Shown here: in pieces, positions 1 through 6,792 of the stretch
How positions within the stretch are numbered: the first letter of the stretch is position 1
Layout: every line of letters begins with the position of its first letter
Origin: Chloroflexota bacterium
Lineage (GTDB): Bacteria > Chloroflexota > Dehalococcoidia > SHYB01
Direction of reading: 5' to 3'
Length of the DNA: 7,860 bases
NCBI GenBank assembly: GCA_016200725.1
Contig: JACQEE010000120.1
Coordinates: forward strand, 1-7,860
Translations under genes and position numbers: made by a program
Notes under the pieces: generated by a model
The model's input: only the letters and a program-made list of their open reading frames with translations
What the model was told of the DNA's origin: nothing
Databases searched by the model: none

Positions 1-610
1 CCTGACGGTGATCGTGAACGGGCAGCACCGCGTCTGGTACATCGTGCTGCAGCCGCTCGCCTTCGTGATCTTCTTCGTCGCCAGCCTCGCCGAGGTTGGC
101 CGCGCGCCGTTCGACATCCCGATGGCTGAGAGCGAGGTCGTGGGCGGGCCATTCGTGGAGTACAGCGGCATGCACTGGGCGATGTTCTTCCTTGCTGAGT
201 ACGCGAACACCTTCGCACTCGCAGTACTGGCGACGCTACTGTTCCTGGGGGGCTGGCACGGCTGGGCGCCGTCGCACGGCGTGGGCCAGGAGGTGGTGCA
301 AGCACTGTGGTTGCTGCTGAAGACATCGCTGGTGATCATGCTGGTGTTCTGGGTGCGGGCCACGGTGCCACGGTTGCGCATCGATCAGCTGATGAGCCTG
401 GCGTGGAAGGTGCTGCTGCCGCTAGCCTTCGTCAACTTCGTACTTACCGCTTTCTACAAGTTCTACGGGTGGCCCAGCTGGACGATCGCGGTGATGTCGA
501 TCGCCGTACTCGGTGCGGTGCTGTACGCCTACCACCGGCGACGCTTCACTCGTGCAGCACGGCCAGTGACGATCAAACTGCGGGTGGAGCACGGGAGGAT
601 CGTGAGATGA
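1..610 (+). CDS. nuoH: NADH-quinone oxidoreductase subunit H, 3' part (5' end outside window)
   Basis: This is the C-terminal two thirds of NuoH, the membrane subunit that forms much of the quinone-binding chamber where the peripheral arm meets the membrane arm. The reading frame is open from base 2, so the true start lies upstream; the GTG at 8 is an internal valine. The diagnostic stretch is at about bases 92-172: a Glu, then GRAPFDIP, AESEVVGG and EYSG, which is the conserved quinone-cavity loop. A second family signature, RATVPRLRIDQLM followed by WKVLLPLAFVN, lies at about bases 356-439. Several hydrophobic helices are visible. After the point where E. coli NuoH ends, this protein continues for about 45 residues with one more hydrophobic segment and a basic tail. 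The TGA stop overlaps the nuoI ATG (ATGA at 607-610), which suggests translational coupling. Identity is very secure; only the missing N terminus is unknown. Confidence 0.96.
   Translation, partial: LTVIVNGQHRVWYIVLQPLAFVIFFVASLAEVGRAPFDIPMAESEVVGGPFVEYSGMHWAMFFLAEYANTFALAVLATLLFLGGWHGWAPSHGVGQEVVQALWLLLKTSLVIMLVFWVRATVPRLRIDQLMSLAWKVLLPLAFVNFVLTAFYKFYGWPSWTIAVMSIAVLGAVLYAYHRRRFTRAARPVTIKLRVEHGRIVR
593..598 (+). promoter_or_regulatory. Ribosome binding site of nuoI
   Basis: GGGAGG lies 8 nt before the ATG at 607. It fixes the nuoI start there, although the same frame stays open for about 100 codons upstream inside nuoH. Confidence 0.8.
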
Positions 611-1086
611 TCGGCTTCGTCAGAGGGATGTGGGTCACGATGGGAACGATGTTCCGCAAGCCTGTGACTGTCCAGTACCCGCAAGAGCACATCACGATGT
701 CGCCACGCAACCTGGGGTTCCCGGTGCTGCTGTGGGACGACAATGTCAACGAGCCAGCGTGTACAGGCTGCCAGGTGTGCATGCGGTATTGCCCGACGGA
801 CTGCATCACAGTCGAGATGAAGGACAACCCCCTCCATACAGTGGGGAAGAGCCCGCGCAGAAAAATCGTCGAGGACTTTCAGATCCGCGAGGAGCGGTGC
901 ATCCTGTGCGGCATCTGCGTCGAGGTGTGCAACTTCGACGCGATCCTCATGAGCGACTTCCATGAGGAGGCCGACCTCTCGCGCGGCGGGATGATCATGA
1001 CGAAGGAGAGGCTACTGGAGATGGGGCGCGATCTCCAGAAGCGCAAGGGGATCGTCGTCGGCGCCGGGAGCGAAACGGAAGAGTGA
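607..1086 (+). CDS. nuoI: NADH-quinone oxidoreductase subunit I, 2x[4Fe-4S] ferredoxin-like
   Basis: NuoI is the subunit that holds clusters N6a and N6b and passes electrons toward N2 and quinone at the base of the peripheral arm. The 159-residue product has two cysteine motifs: C52-x2-C55-x2-C58-x3-C62-P and C98-x2-C101-x2-C104-x3-C108-N, so all eight ligands are present. The second motif ends in CN instead of the usual CP; the proline is not a ligand. An extra Cys (C66) follows the first motif. The N terminus has a short hydrophobic or amphipathic region and then RKPVTVQYP, which matches the family. The ATG at 607 is chosen for its strong Shine-Dalgarno and its 4-nt overlap with nuoH. The length is at the short end for bacterial NuoI. 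The TGA stop overlaps the GTG start of nuoJ. Confidence 0.96.
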   Translation: MIGFVRGMWVTMGTMFRKPVTVQYPQEHITMSPRNLGFPVLLWDDNVNEPACTGCQVCMRYCPTDCITVEMKDNPLHTVGKSPRRKIVEDFQIREERCILCGICVEVCNFDAILMSDFHEEADLSRGGMIMTKERLLEMGRDLQKRKGIVVGAGSETEE

Positions 1087-1577
1087 GCCCCTCGCTCGGC
1101 CTCTATATCGCTATGGCGGTTATCGCCGCCGGGGGTGCGCTGGGCACCGTGCTCGCGCAGAACGTGGTGTACGCCTCGCTCTTCCTGCTCCTCAGCCTGC
1201 TCGCTGTCGCCGGCGTGTATGTGCTGATCTTCTCGCCGTTCCTGGCGGTCGTGCAGGTGCTCATCTATGGCGGCGCGATCATCGTCGTGGTGCTCTTCGC
1301 GCTCATGCTCACGCGCCAGGGCTTCGAGCGGCAGCAACTCGACCACAAGTTGAAGCCCGTCGCCTGGGCTGCGAGCCTGGCGACTGCTGGCGTGCTCCTG
1401 GCGACCGTGCTCGCCAATACGTGGCCGGCAAGCGTGAAACCGCAGCCCACGAGTTTCCGCCAGATCAGCACGAGCCTCTTCGATCACTGGGCAGTGCCAT
1501 TCGAGATCGCATCGGTGCTGCTGCTCGTCGCGCTGATTGGAGCGATCGTCATCGCGCGGCCGGGGGAGCGGAAGTGA
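1083..1577 (+). CDS. nuoJ: NADH-quinone oxidoreductase subunit J
   Basis: NuoJ is a small membrane subunit that links the quinone chamber to the proton-translocating chain; its third helix is known to rearrange in the catalytic cycle. The product is 164 residues with about five hydrophobic helices. Helices 2 and 3 carry the family signature: VVYASLFLLLSLLAVAGVYV at 28-47, then VQVLIYGGAIIVVVLFALML at 57-76. A second conserved block, LFDHWAVPFEIASVLLLVAL, is at 132-151 in the last helix. The start is GTG 1083, which overlaps the nuoI stop (GTGA); a GGGAG at 1066-1070 is a modest Shine-Dalgarno, so coupled translation is likely. The 3' end overlaps nuoK in the same way. Sequence is divergent in this family as usual, but position and signature together leave little doubt. 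Confidence 0.95.
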   Translation: MSPSLGLYIAMAVIAAGGALGTVLAQNVVYASLFLLLSLLAVAGVYVLIFSPFLAVVQVLIYGGAIIVVVLFALMLTRQGFERQQLDHKLKPVAWAASLATAGVLLATVLANTWPASVKPQPTSFRQISTSLFDHWAVPFEIASVLLLVALIGAIVIARPGERK

Positions 1578-1882
1578 TCCACCTCGAGCATGTGCTTGTG
1601 CTGAGTGTGGTGCTCTTCTCGCTGGGCGTGTACGGCGTCCTGGCGCGGCGCAACGCGGTGATGATCCTGTTATCCATCGAACTGATGCTGAACGCCGTGA
1701 ATCTGAACCTGGTGGCTTTCGCGGTGTATTTGGACCCAAACCTGCTGGTGGGCATCATCTTCGCGATTTTCGTCATTACCGTAGCAGCGGCTGAGATTGG
1801 CCTCGCGCTCGCCATCGTGCTGCGGCTCTACCGTGCGAGACAGTCCGTGAACGTAGACGAAGTCAACCTGATGAAGTGGTAG
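1574..1882 (+). CDS. nuoK: NADH-quinone oxidoreductase subunit K
   Basis: NuoK is a three-helix membrane subunit, related to MrpC, that sits between NuoJ and NuoN and carries two membrane-buried glutamates of the proton axis. The product is 102 residues, the normal length, with three hydrophobic helices. The two key acids are visible: E36 in LLSIELMLNAVNL and E74 in FVITVAAAEIGLALAIV, matching E36 and E72 of E. coli NuoK. The same frame is open further upstream, but the GTG at 1574 gives the right length, overlaps the nuoJ stop (GTGA), and is preceded by GGGGGAG at 1562-1568 with 5 nt spacing. The TAG stop is followed by a 49-nt gap before nuoL, the longest gap inside this operon segment. Confidence 0.95.
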   Translation: MIHLEHVLVLSVVLFSLGVYGVLARRNAVMILLSIELMLNAVNLNLVAFAVYLDPNLLVGIIFAIFVITVAAAEIGLALAIVLRLYRARQSVNVDEVNLMKW

Positions 1883-1917
1883 CGGTGGCTAGCCGCGCTA
1901 CGCACGTCTGCTGAACC

Positions 1918-1923
1918 AAGGAA
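1918..1923 (+). promoter_or_regulatory. Ribosome binding site of nuoL
   Basis: AAGGAA lies 8 nt before the ATG at 1932. It supports independent initiation of nuoL, which unlike nuoI, nuoJ and nuoK does not overlap the gene before it. Confidence 0.7.
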
Positions 1924-1931
1924 CCTGACCG

Positions 1932-3812
1932 ATGGGCATCGAATGGGCGTGGCTACTGCCTGCAATGTGCGCGGGCGCTTTTGGCGTTGTGGCGCTGTTC
2001 GGGCGGTGGCTGCCAGGCCGCGGATCGTACTTAGCCATCGGGGCGATTGGCGTCGGCTTCGTGCTGTTCTGGCCAATCATGGCCGATGTGGTGCGTCATG
2101 GAAGCGACTCGTTCTTCCGCACGTGGTTCGACGCTGGGGATACGCGCGTCCGGCTAGGTATGACCGTCGACGAGTTGACGGTAGTGATGCTCGGTCTGGT
2201 GACGGCGGTGGCGCTGGCGGTGCAGGTGTACTCGATCGGCTATATGCGCGGCGACCCGCGCTTCCACTGGTACTTCGCGGCGCACTCTCTCTTTGCCGCA
2301 GCGATGCTTGGCCTCGTGCTGGCGAACAACCTGCTGGTTTTCTATGTGCTGTGGGAGTTAGTCGGCCTAGGGTCGTACCTCTTAATCGGCTTTTGGTACG
2401 AGCGGCGATCGGCAGCCGAGGCAGCGAAGAAGGCGTTCATCACGACGCGCATCGGCGACGTCGCTCTCCTGATTGGGATCCTCGCGCTGTTCAAAGCGAC
2501 AGGGACGTTCGAGCTCACGGGCCAAGGCGGAATTTTCGAACAAATTGCCGCGCACAAAGTCAGCCTGACCCAACTCAACCTTGCTGCCGTGCTGATGTTC
2601 ATCGGCGCGATGGGGAAGTCGGCGCAGTTCCCGCTGCACGTGTGGCTACCTGACGCGATGGAGGGGCCAACGCCGGTGAGCGCTCTCATCCATGCAGCAA
2701 CGATGGTGGCTGCGGGCGTGTACCTCGTAGCGCGCATGACGCCGCTCTATGTAGCAGCATCGAGCGGTGTGCAGGACCTTGTTGCAGCGATCGGGCTGAT
2801 CACGGCCTTCGTGGGCGCTTCGCTGGCGATGGTGCAGAACGACATCAAGAAGGTGCTGGCCTACTCAACAATCAGCCAACTAGGGCTGATGTTCGTGGGT
2901 CTCGGATCACTGGGGGTCACTGCAGCAATCTTCCACCTGCTGACGCATGGCTTCTTTAAAGCGCTGCTTTTCCTAAGCGCAGGCAGCGTCATCTCCGCGA
3001 CCCATGAGGAGCAGGACATTCGTACGATGGGCGGGCTGTGGAACAAAGTGCCAATTACATGGGTAGCGTTCACCATCGGCGCGCTGGCGCTGGCCGCGAT
3101 TTACCCATTAAGTGGCTTTTTCAGCAAGGACGACATCATGGGCGCGGTATTCGACCATCGCAATGGAGCATGGTTTGCTGCAGGGCTCATTGTCGCCGCG
3201 ATGACGGCTGCTTATGCTGCGCGACTACTGATCATGGTCTTCTTTGGCAAACCGCGATCAGAGAATACGGAGCATGCGCATGAGTCGCCCGCGGTGATGA
3301 CGCTGCCACTCGCGGCGCTGGTCATTCCCGCCGCAGCGCTCGGGCTACTCGCGCTGCCGTGGGGCTCGTACGATGGCATCGGTTCCTGGCTTTTCGTGGC
3401 CCCGCTTACGCCCAAAGGGTATCTCTTCCACGCGAAGGTATTCTGGCCGTCGCTCGTAGTGGCGCTCGGCGCGTTTGCGCTTGCGGCACGGCTCTTGTAC
3501 CGGCGTGAAGGGCTCGCACCGTCATATGTCCAAGCCCGCTTTCCCGCGTTTTACAGGATTCTCGAGAACAAGTTCTACCTAGACGCCGTCTACCAATGGG
3601 TCGTCGACCACGTCGTACTCGTGTGCTCGCGGTTCGTCGCCATGTTCGACCGGAAGGTGGTCAACGACACTGCGGTGGATGGGACCGGCCGGATAACGCG
3701 GTGGAGCGCGATGGTGCTCCGGTACCATGAAACGGGCATCGTCTCGACCTATGTCATGACCGTCGCGATCAGCGCGATGGCAATCGTTCTCATTGTGCTT
3801 ACCACCAAGTAG
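1932..3812 (+). CDS. nuoL: NADH-quinone oxidoreductase subunit L (antiporter-like proton pump)
   Basis: NuoL is the distal antiporter-like pump of complex I, with the long lateral helix that runs along the membrane arm. The 626-residue product has normal length. The residues known to matter in E. coli NuoL all have counterparts: E142 in WELVGLGSYLLIGFW, D176, K229 in GKSAQFPLHVWLPDAMEGPT, H254, H335 and H339, K343 in FFKALLFL, and K399 in SGFFSKDDI. The region from about residue 500 to the end holds the penultimate hydrophobic segment, a stretch fitting the amphipathic lateral helix, and a last transmembrane helix at about 604-623. The ATG at 1932 has a good Shine-Dalgarno. It is complete and looks functional. 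The TAG stop is followed by nuoM in the same reading frame, with no other stop between them. Confidence 0.97.
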   Translation: MGIEWAWLLPAMCAGAFGVVALFGRWLPGRGSYLAIGAIGVGFVLFWPIMADVVRHGSDSFFRTWFDAGDTRVRLGMTVDELTVVMLGLVTAVALAVQVYSIGYMRGDPRFHWYFAAHSLFAAAMLGLVLANNLLVFYVLWELVGLGSYLLIGFWYERRSAAEAAKKAFITTRIGDVALLIGILALFKATGTFELTGQGGIFEQIAAHKVSLTQLNLAAVLMFIGAMGKSAQFPLHVWLPDAMEGPTPVSALIHAATMVAAGVYLVARMTPLYVAASSGVQDLVAAIGLITAFVGASLAMVQNDIKKVLAYSTISQLGLMFVGLGSLGVTAAIFHLLTHGFFKALLFLSAGSVISATHEEQDIRTMGGLWNKVPITWVAFTIGALALAAIYPLSGFFSKDDIMGAVFDHRNGAWFAAGLIVAAMTAAYAARLLIMVFFGKPRSENTEHAHESPAVMTLPLAALVIPAAALGLLALPWGSYDGIGSWLFVAPLTPKGYLFHAKVFWPSLVVALGAFALAARLLYRREGLAPSYVQARFPAFYRILENKFYLDAVYQWVVDHVVLVCSRFVAMFDRKVVNDTAVDGTGRITRWSAMVLRYHETGIVSTYVMTVAISAMAIVLIVLTTK

Positions 3813-3813
3813 C

Positions 3814-3819
3814 GGAGGA
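3814..3819 (+). promoter_or_regulatory. Strong ribosome binding site placing the nuoM start at CTG 3825
   Basis: GGAGGA begins just after the nuoL TAG stop and ends 5 nt before CTG 3825. No ATG, GTG or TTG in the nuoM frame lies within reach; the first standard codon is GTG 3882, 62 nt away. The site therefore decides the start in favour of CTG, unless the base has been misread. Confidence 0.75.
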
Positions 3820-3824
3820 CTTCT

Positions 3825-5294
3825 CTGAACGGCTCGCTCCTCATCACGCTGATCGCCATCCCGGCGGGCGCTGCCGTCGCAGTGCTGCTCATCCCCCGCA
3901 CCGAGCCTGAACTCATCAAGCGGGTCTGCCTGCTCGCCGCCACTGCCGCGCTGGCGATGTCCATTCTTGCGTTCGTCCGGTATGACCACAACGCAGGTGG
4001 CTACCAATTCCATCAGGAGTGGAAATGGATACCGAATCTAGGAATCACGCTGAGTCTCGGCGTCGATGGCATCTCTACACCACTCGTGTTGCTGACCGGC
4101 ATCGTGATGTTCACCGGAGTGCTTGTCTCGTGGAGCATCCAGGATCGGTCCAAAGAATATTTCATACTTTTCATGGTGCTCGTCGCCGGTGTCTACGGGA
4201 CGTTCGTCACCACGGATTTATTTTTCCTCTTCTTCTTCTACGAGTTGGCCGTACTGCCGATGTACCTGCTCATCGCGGTGTGGGGGAGCACTCGCAAGGA
4301 GTACGGGGCACTCAAGTTGGTGATGTACCTCGTCGCGGGGAGCGTGCTCGTATGGATCACGCTGGCAGCGATCTTCGCGAAGGCGGACATCGGCTCGTTC
4401 AACCTCGTCGATCTACAGAACGTCCACTTTGCGCGTGAGTTTCAGCGCATTTTCTTCCCGCTGCTGATGATCGGATTCGGCGTTCTTGCGGGCCTCTGGC
4501 CGTTCCACACGTGGTCGCCGGACGGGCACGTCGCTGCGCCGACGGCCGTTTCGATGCTGCATGCAGGCGTGCTCATGAAGTTGGGCGCGTACGGCATCCT
4601 GCGCGTCGGCATGACGCTCTTTCCCCAGGGCGCTGACTTCTGGCAGATACCGTTCATCACGCTGGCGACGGTCAACGTCGTGTACGGCGCTTTCGCGGCG
4701 ATGGCACAGCGCGACTTGAAGTACGTCATCGGCTATTCGAGCGTTGCGCACATGGGGCTGGTGCTCGTCGGGCTGGCCACATTCGACAAGACTGGCATGG
4801 GCGGCGCGGTGCTGCAAATGGTCGCCCACGGCATCATGACAGCGCTCTTCTTCGCCGTTGTGGGCATCATCTACGAGCGCGCGCACACTCGAGACATCAC
4901 CGTCTTCCAAGGCCTATCGAAGCGTATGGGGGCGACGGCGGTGTTGTTCACCATCGCCGGATTGTCGTCGCTCGGCCTACCCGGACTCGCTGGATTTGTC
5001 GCCGAGGTGCAGGTGCTGATTGGCGCATTCCGCGTGTACCCAGTGGTCGGCGTGCTGGGAGTGATCGCAGCGATGTTGACGGCAGTCTACATTCTGCGGC
5101 TGATCGGGAGCGTGTTCTTTGGGCCCCTCGAGCAAAAGTGGGCCGACATCACCGATGGCTCAAGACGCGAGATATTTGCCGGGAGTCTCTTGGCTTGCGG
5201 CTTGCTCTTCATCGGCTTCTGGCCAATGCCGTTCATGAATGTGATCAACAGCGGCGTATCGACTCTGGCTAGCCGCTTGGCGGGGTCGGGATGA
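3825..5294 (+). CDS. nuoM: NADH-quinone oxidoreductase subunit M (antiporter-like), probable CTG start
   Basis: NuoM is the middle antiporter-like pump of the membrane arm. From CTG 3825 the product is 489 residues, normal for the family, and begins with the expected first helix (LLITLIAIPAGAAVAVLL). Starting at GTG 3882 would give 470 residues and cut off most of that helix. Conserved features, numbered from CTG, are E140 in FFYELAVLPMYLL, the PFHTWSPDGHVAAPTA block at about 226-241, K252 in MLHAGVLMKLGAYGILR, SSVAHMG at about 305-311, and E394 in GLAGFVAEVQVLIG. Two things are odd. The lysine that normally precedes the PFHTW/PLHGW block in helix 7 (K234 in E. coli) is replaced: the residues there read GFGVLAGLWPFHTW, with Leu at about 221. 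The block also reads SPDG instead of LPDA. The 3' end overlaps nuoN by 4 nt (ATGA). Identity is secure; the start is less so. Confidence 0.94.
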   Translation: MNGSLLITLIAIPAGAAVAVLLIPRTEPELIKRVCLLAATAALAMSILAFVRYDHNAGGYQFHQEWKWIPNLGITLSLGVDGISTPLVLLTGIVMFTGVLVSWSIQDRSKEYFILFMVLVAGVYGTFVTTDLFFLFFFYELAVLPMYLLIAVWGSTRKEYGALKLVMYLVAGSVLVWITLAAIFAKADIGSFNLVDLQNVHFAREFQRIFFPLLMIGFGVLAGLWPFHTWSPDGHVAAPTAVSMLHAGVLMKLGAYGILRVGMTLFPQGADFWQIPFITLATVNVVYGAFAAMAQRDLKYVIGYSSVAHMGLVLVGLATFDKTGMGGAVLQMVAHGIMTALFFAVVGIIYERAHTRDITVFQGLSKRMGATAVLFTIAGLSSLGLPGLAGFVAEVQVLIGAFRVYPVVGVLGVIAAMLTAVYILRLIGSVFFGPLEQKWADITDGSRREIFAGSLLACGLLFIGFWPMPFMNVINSGVSTLASRLAGSG

Positions 5295-6330
5295 CCGACT
5301 ACAAGTTTTTCGCGCCGGAGTTCACCCTTGCAGGCACGGGGCTTGCGGTGCTCACGGCAGACCTCTTCCTCAACGAGTCCAAGAAGCGGTGGCTGCCTAT
5401 CGTCGCGCTGGCGGGCATCGCCGGCGGGATAGGCGCAACGCTGGCCTTCGTGCACAGCGACGCGAAACTGTACGACGGTCTGTTCTACATCGATCACTTC
5501 GCCATCTTCTTCAAGGTGCTGCTGCTCGTCGTCGGAGCGTTCATGGTGATGGCATCGGTGGACTATGTGAACCGGTGGCTCAAGAGTCCTGGCGAGTACT
5601 ACGGCATTCTGTTGTTCTCCATCGCTGCGATGATGGCCATGGTATCCGCTGGAGAGTTGCTCACCGCGTATATCTCGCTGGAGTTGTTCTCGTTCACGCT
5701 GTACATCCTCGCCGGATATGCCTTCCGGCCAAAGAGTGTCGAGGCGAGCATCAAGTACATCCTGGTCGGTGCATTCTCATCGGCGATCCTGCTGTATGGC
5801 CTGAGCATGATCTACGGGTCGCTCGGGACGACAACTTTCAGCGGCATTTCGCAAGCACTGGCCGGCGGCGCCGACACCTCGAAAGCTTTCCTAGCCGGCA
5901 TCGTGCTGGTGATCGCAGGGTTCGGCTTCAAAGTGACCGCGGTGCCTTTCCACATGTGGGCACCGGACGTATACGAGGGCGCACCGACGCCGGTGACCGC
6001 CTATCTCGCGGTAGCATCGAAGACCGCGTCGTTCGCGCTGCTGCTGCGCATGTTCTCAATGGGGTTCGGTCCGGCGATTGACCAGTGGCGCTACGTGATC
6101 GCGGGCATCGCGGGGGCGACGATTCTGTTAGGCAACCTGGTCGCCATCGCACAGCACAACATCAAGCGGATGCTGGCGTACTCGAGCATAGGACAGGCTG
6201 GATACATGCTGATGGCGATCGCCGCTCTATCGCCGCTTGCATCGAATGCCTTACTCTTCCATGTCGTGGGCTATGCAGCCAGCAGTTTCGCTGCATTCGT
6301 GGCAGTCATCGCGTTTGAGAACCTGACGGC

Positions 6331-6340
6331 AAAGAAGAAA
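6331..6340 (+). other. Frameshift site in nuoN
   Basis: The purine run AAAGAAGAAA is where the two NuoN frames meet. In the upstream frame it reads GCA AAG AAG AAA; in the downstream frame AAA GAA GAA ATC. One more A in the first run would join the frames exactly. The run does not form a classic X-XXY-YYZ slippery heptamer, although a lysyl-tRNA on AAG could re-pair with the overlapping AAA. Confidence 0.7.
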
Positions 6341-6378
6341 TCGCTGATTACGCCGGCCTGGGCAAGCGGCATCCATTC

Positions 6379-6726
6379 ATGGCGATGGTACTGAGTGTCG
6401 CGCTCTTTTCTTTCGCGGGCCTGCCCGTTTTCGTCGGATTCGCGTCAAAATTCTACCTATTTGCGTCAGCAGCGAATGCGGACTTGCTCTGGCTCGTCGT
6501 CATTGCTTCTGTTGGAAGCCTGATTTCCCTCTACTATTACCTTATGGTTGTCAAAGAGATATACTTAGGTGAGTCGCGCGAGGACATTGGTGCGCTAAGA
6601 TTAACCATCCCAACGACCAGCGTACTCACCGCGGCCTTTCTCACCACCATATTTTTCGGCATCTACCCAACGCCTCTCATTGACTTGATCGAAAAGGCTA
6701 CGGGTGTACTGCCGTTCGGTAGCTGA
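6379..6726 (+). CDS. nuoN: C-terminal part of NuoN as a separate open frame
   Basis: If nuoN is truly split, this is the longest in-frame piece with a standard start: ATG 6379 (or 6385) gives 115 residues with about three hydrophobic helices and the motif LFSFAGLPVFVGFASKFYLF that holds the conserved helix-12 lysine. No convincing Shine-Dalgarno lies before it. It overlaps the end of the upstream frame (TGA 6392-6394), so coupled reinitiation is conceivable. I regard it as the tail of nuoN and not as an independent gene. Confidence 0.5.
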   Translation: MAMVLSVALFSFAGLPVFVGFASKFYLFASAANADLLWLVVIASVGSLISLYYYLMVVKEIYLGESREDIGALRLTIPTTSVLTAAFLTTIFFGIYPTPLIDLIEKATGVLPFGS

Positions 6727-6792
6727 CAATTCAGCAGCAGGGGCACTAGCGATGAGAGGTGTAACATCCTTCGCTCCCGTGTAAGACGAGTG
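6727..6792 (+). other. Spacer between nuoN and the radical SAM gene, no terminator seen
   Basis: The 66 nt after the nuoN stop show no stem followed by a T-run and no convincing -35/-10 pair. The radical SAM gene may therefore be co-transcribed with the nuo genes. At its end, GACGAG (6785-6790) and CTCGTC (6796-6801) are perfect inverted repeats that flank the start codon of the next gene. Confidence 0.4.

Larger units (their letters stand above)
5291..6726 (+). pseudogene. nuoN: NADH-quinone oxidoreductase subunit N, interrupted by a -1 frameshift
   Basis: NuoN is the antiporter-like pump closest to NuoK. Translation from ATG 5291 gives good NuoN for 347 residues and then runs out of frame to a TGA at 6392-6394, for a 367-residue product. 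Reading base 6331 again (a shift of -1) restores NuoN as KEEIADYAGLGKRHPFMAMV and continues to the stop at 6724-6726. The joined protein would be 478 residues, the normal length. Axis residues present are E131, K155, K214 in GFGFKVTAVPFHMW, H221, K244 and, only after the shift, K387 in GFASKFYLF. The truncated form would lack the last helices and that lysine. The downstream part shows no other damage over 131 codons, so a very recent one-base loss, a base-calling error or translational frameshifting fit better than old decay. The start overlaps the nuoM stop. The name is secure; whether the gene is really broken is open. Confidence 0.88.

Noticed and set aside
307..606. N-terminal extension of nuoI back to 307
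   Set aside because: The extension is the out-of-frame reading of nuoH. The ATG at 607 has a strong Shine-Dalgarno, and the family length and N terminus fit it.
879..1739. A 286-codon open frame on the minus strand across nuoI, nuoJ and nuoK
   Set aside because: Its product is highly charged, low-complexity and unlike any family I know. It lies wholly antisense to three secure genes and is explained by high-GC codon bias.
1883..1931. Possible terminator or attenuator in the nuoK-nuoL gap (GCGG/CCGC pairing, GGCTAGCC palindrome)
   Set aside because: The stem is only 4 bp with a 7-nt loop and no T-run follows. nuoL needs to be transcribed with the rest of the operon.
1887..5276. Repeated TGGCTAGCCGC, once after nuoK (1886-1896) and once near the end of nuoM (5266-5276)
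   Set aside because: Several 11-mer repeats are expected by chance in a window of this size, and the second copy is inside coding sequence. I do not regard it as a regulatory repeat.
6723..6767. Promoter-like CTGACA (6723-6728) and TAACAT (6762-6767) before the radical SAM gene
   Set aside because: The spacing is about 33 nt, far from the normal 17, and no matching partner hexamer sits at the right distance for either.
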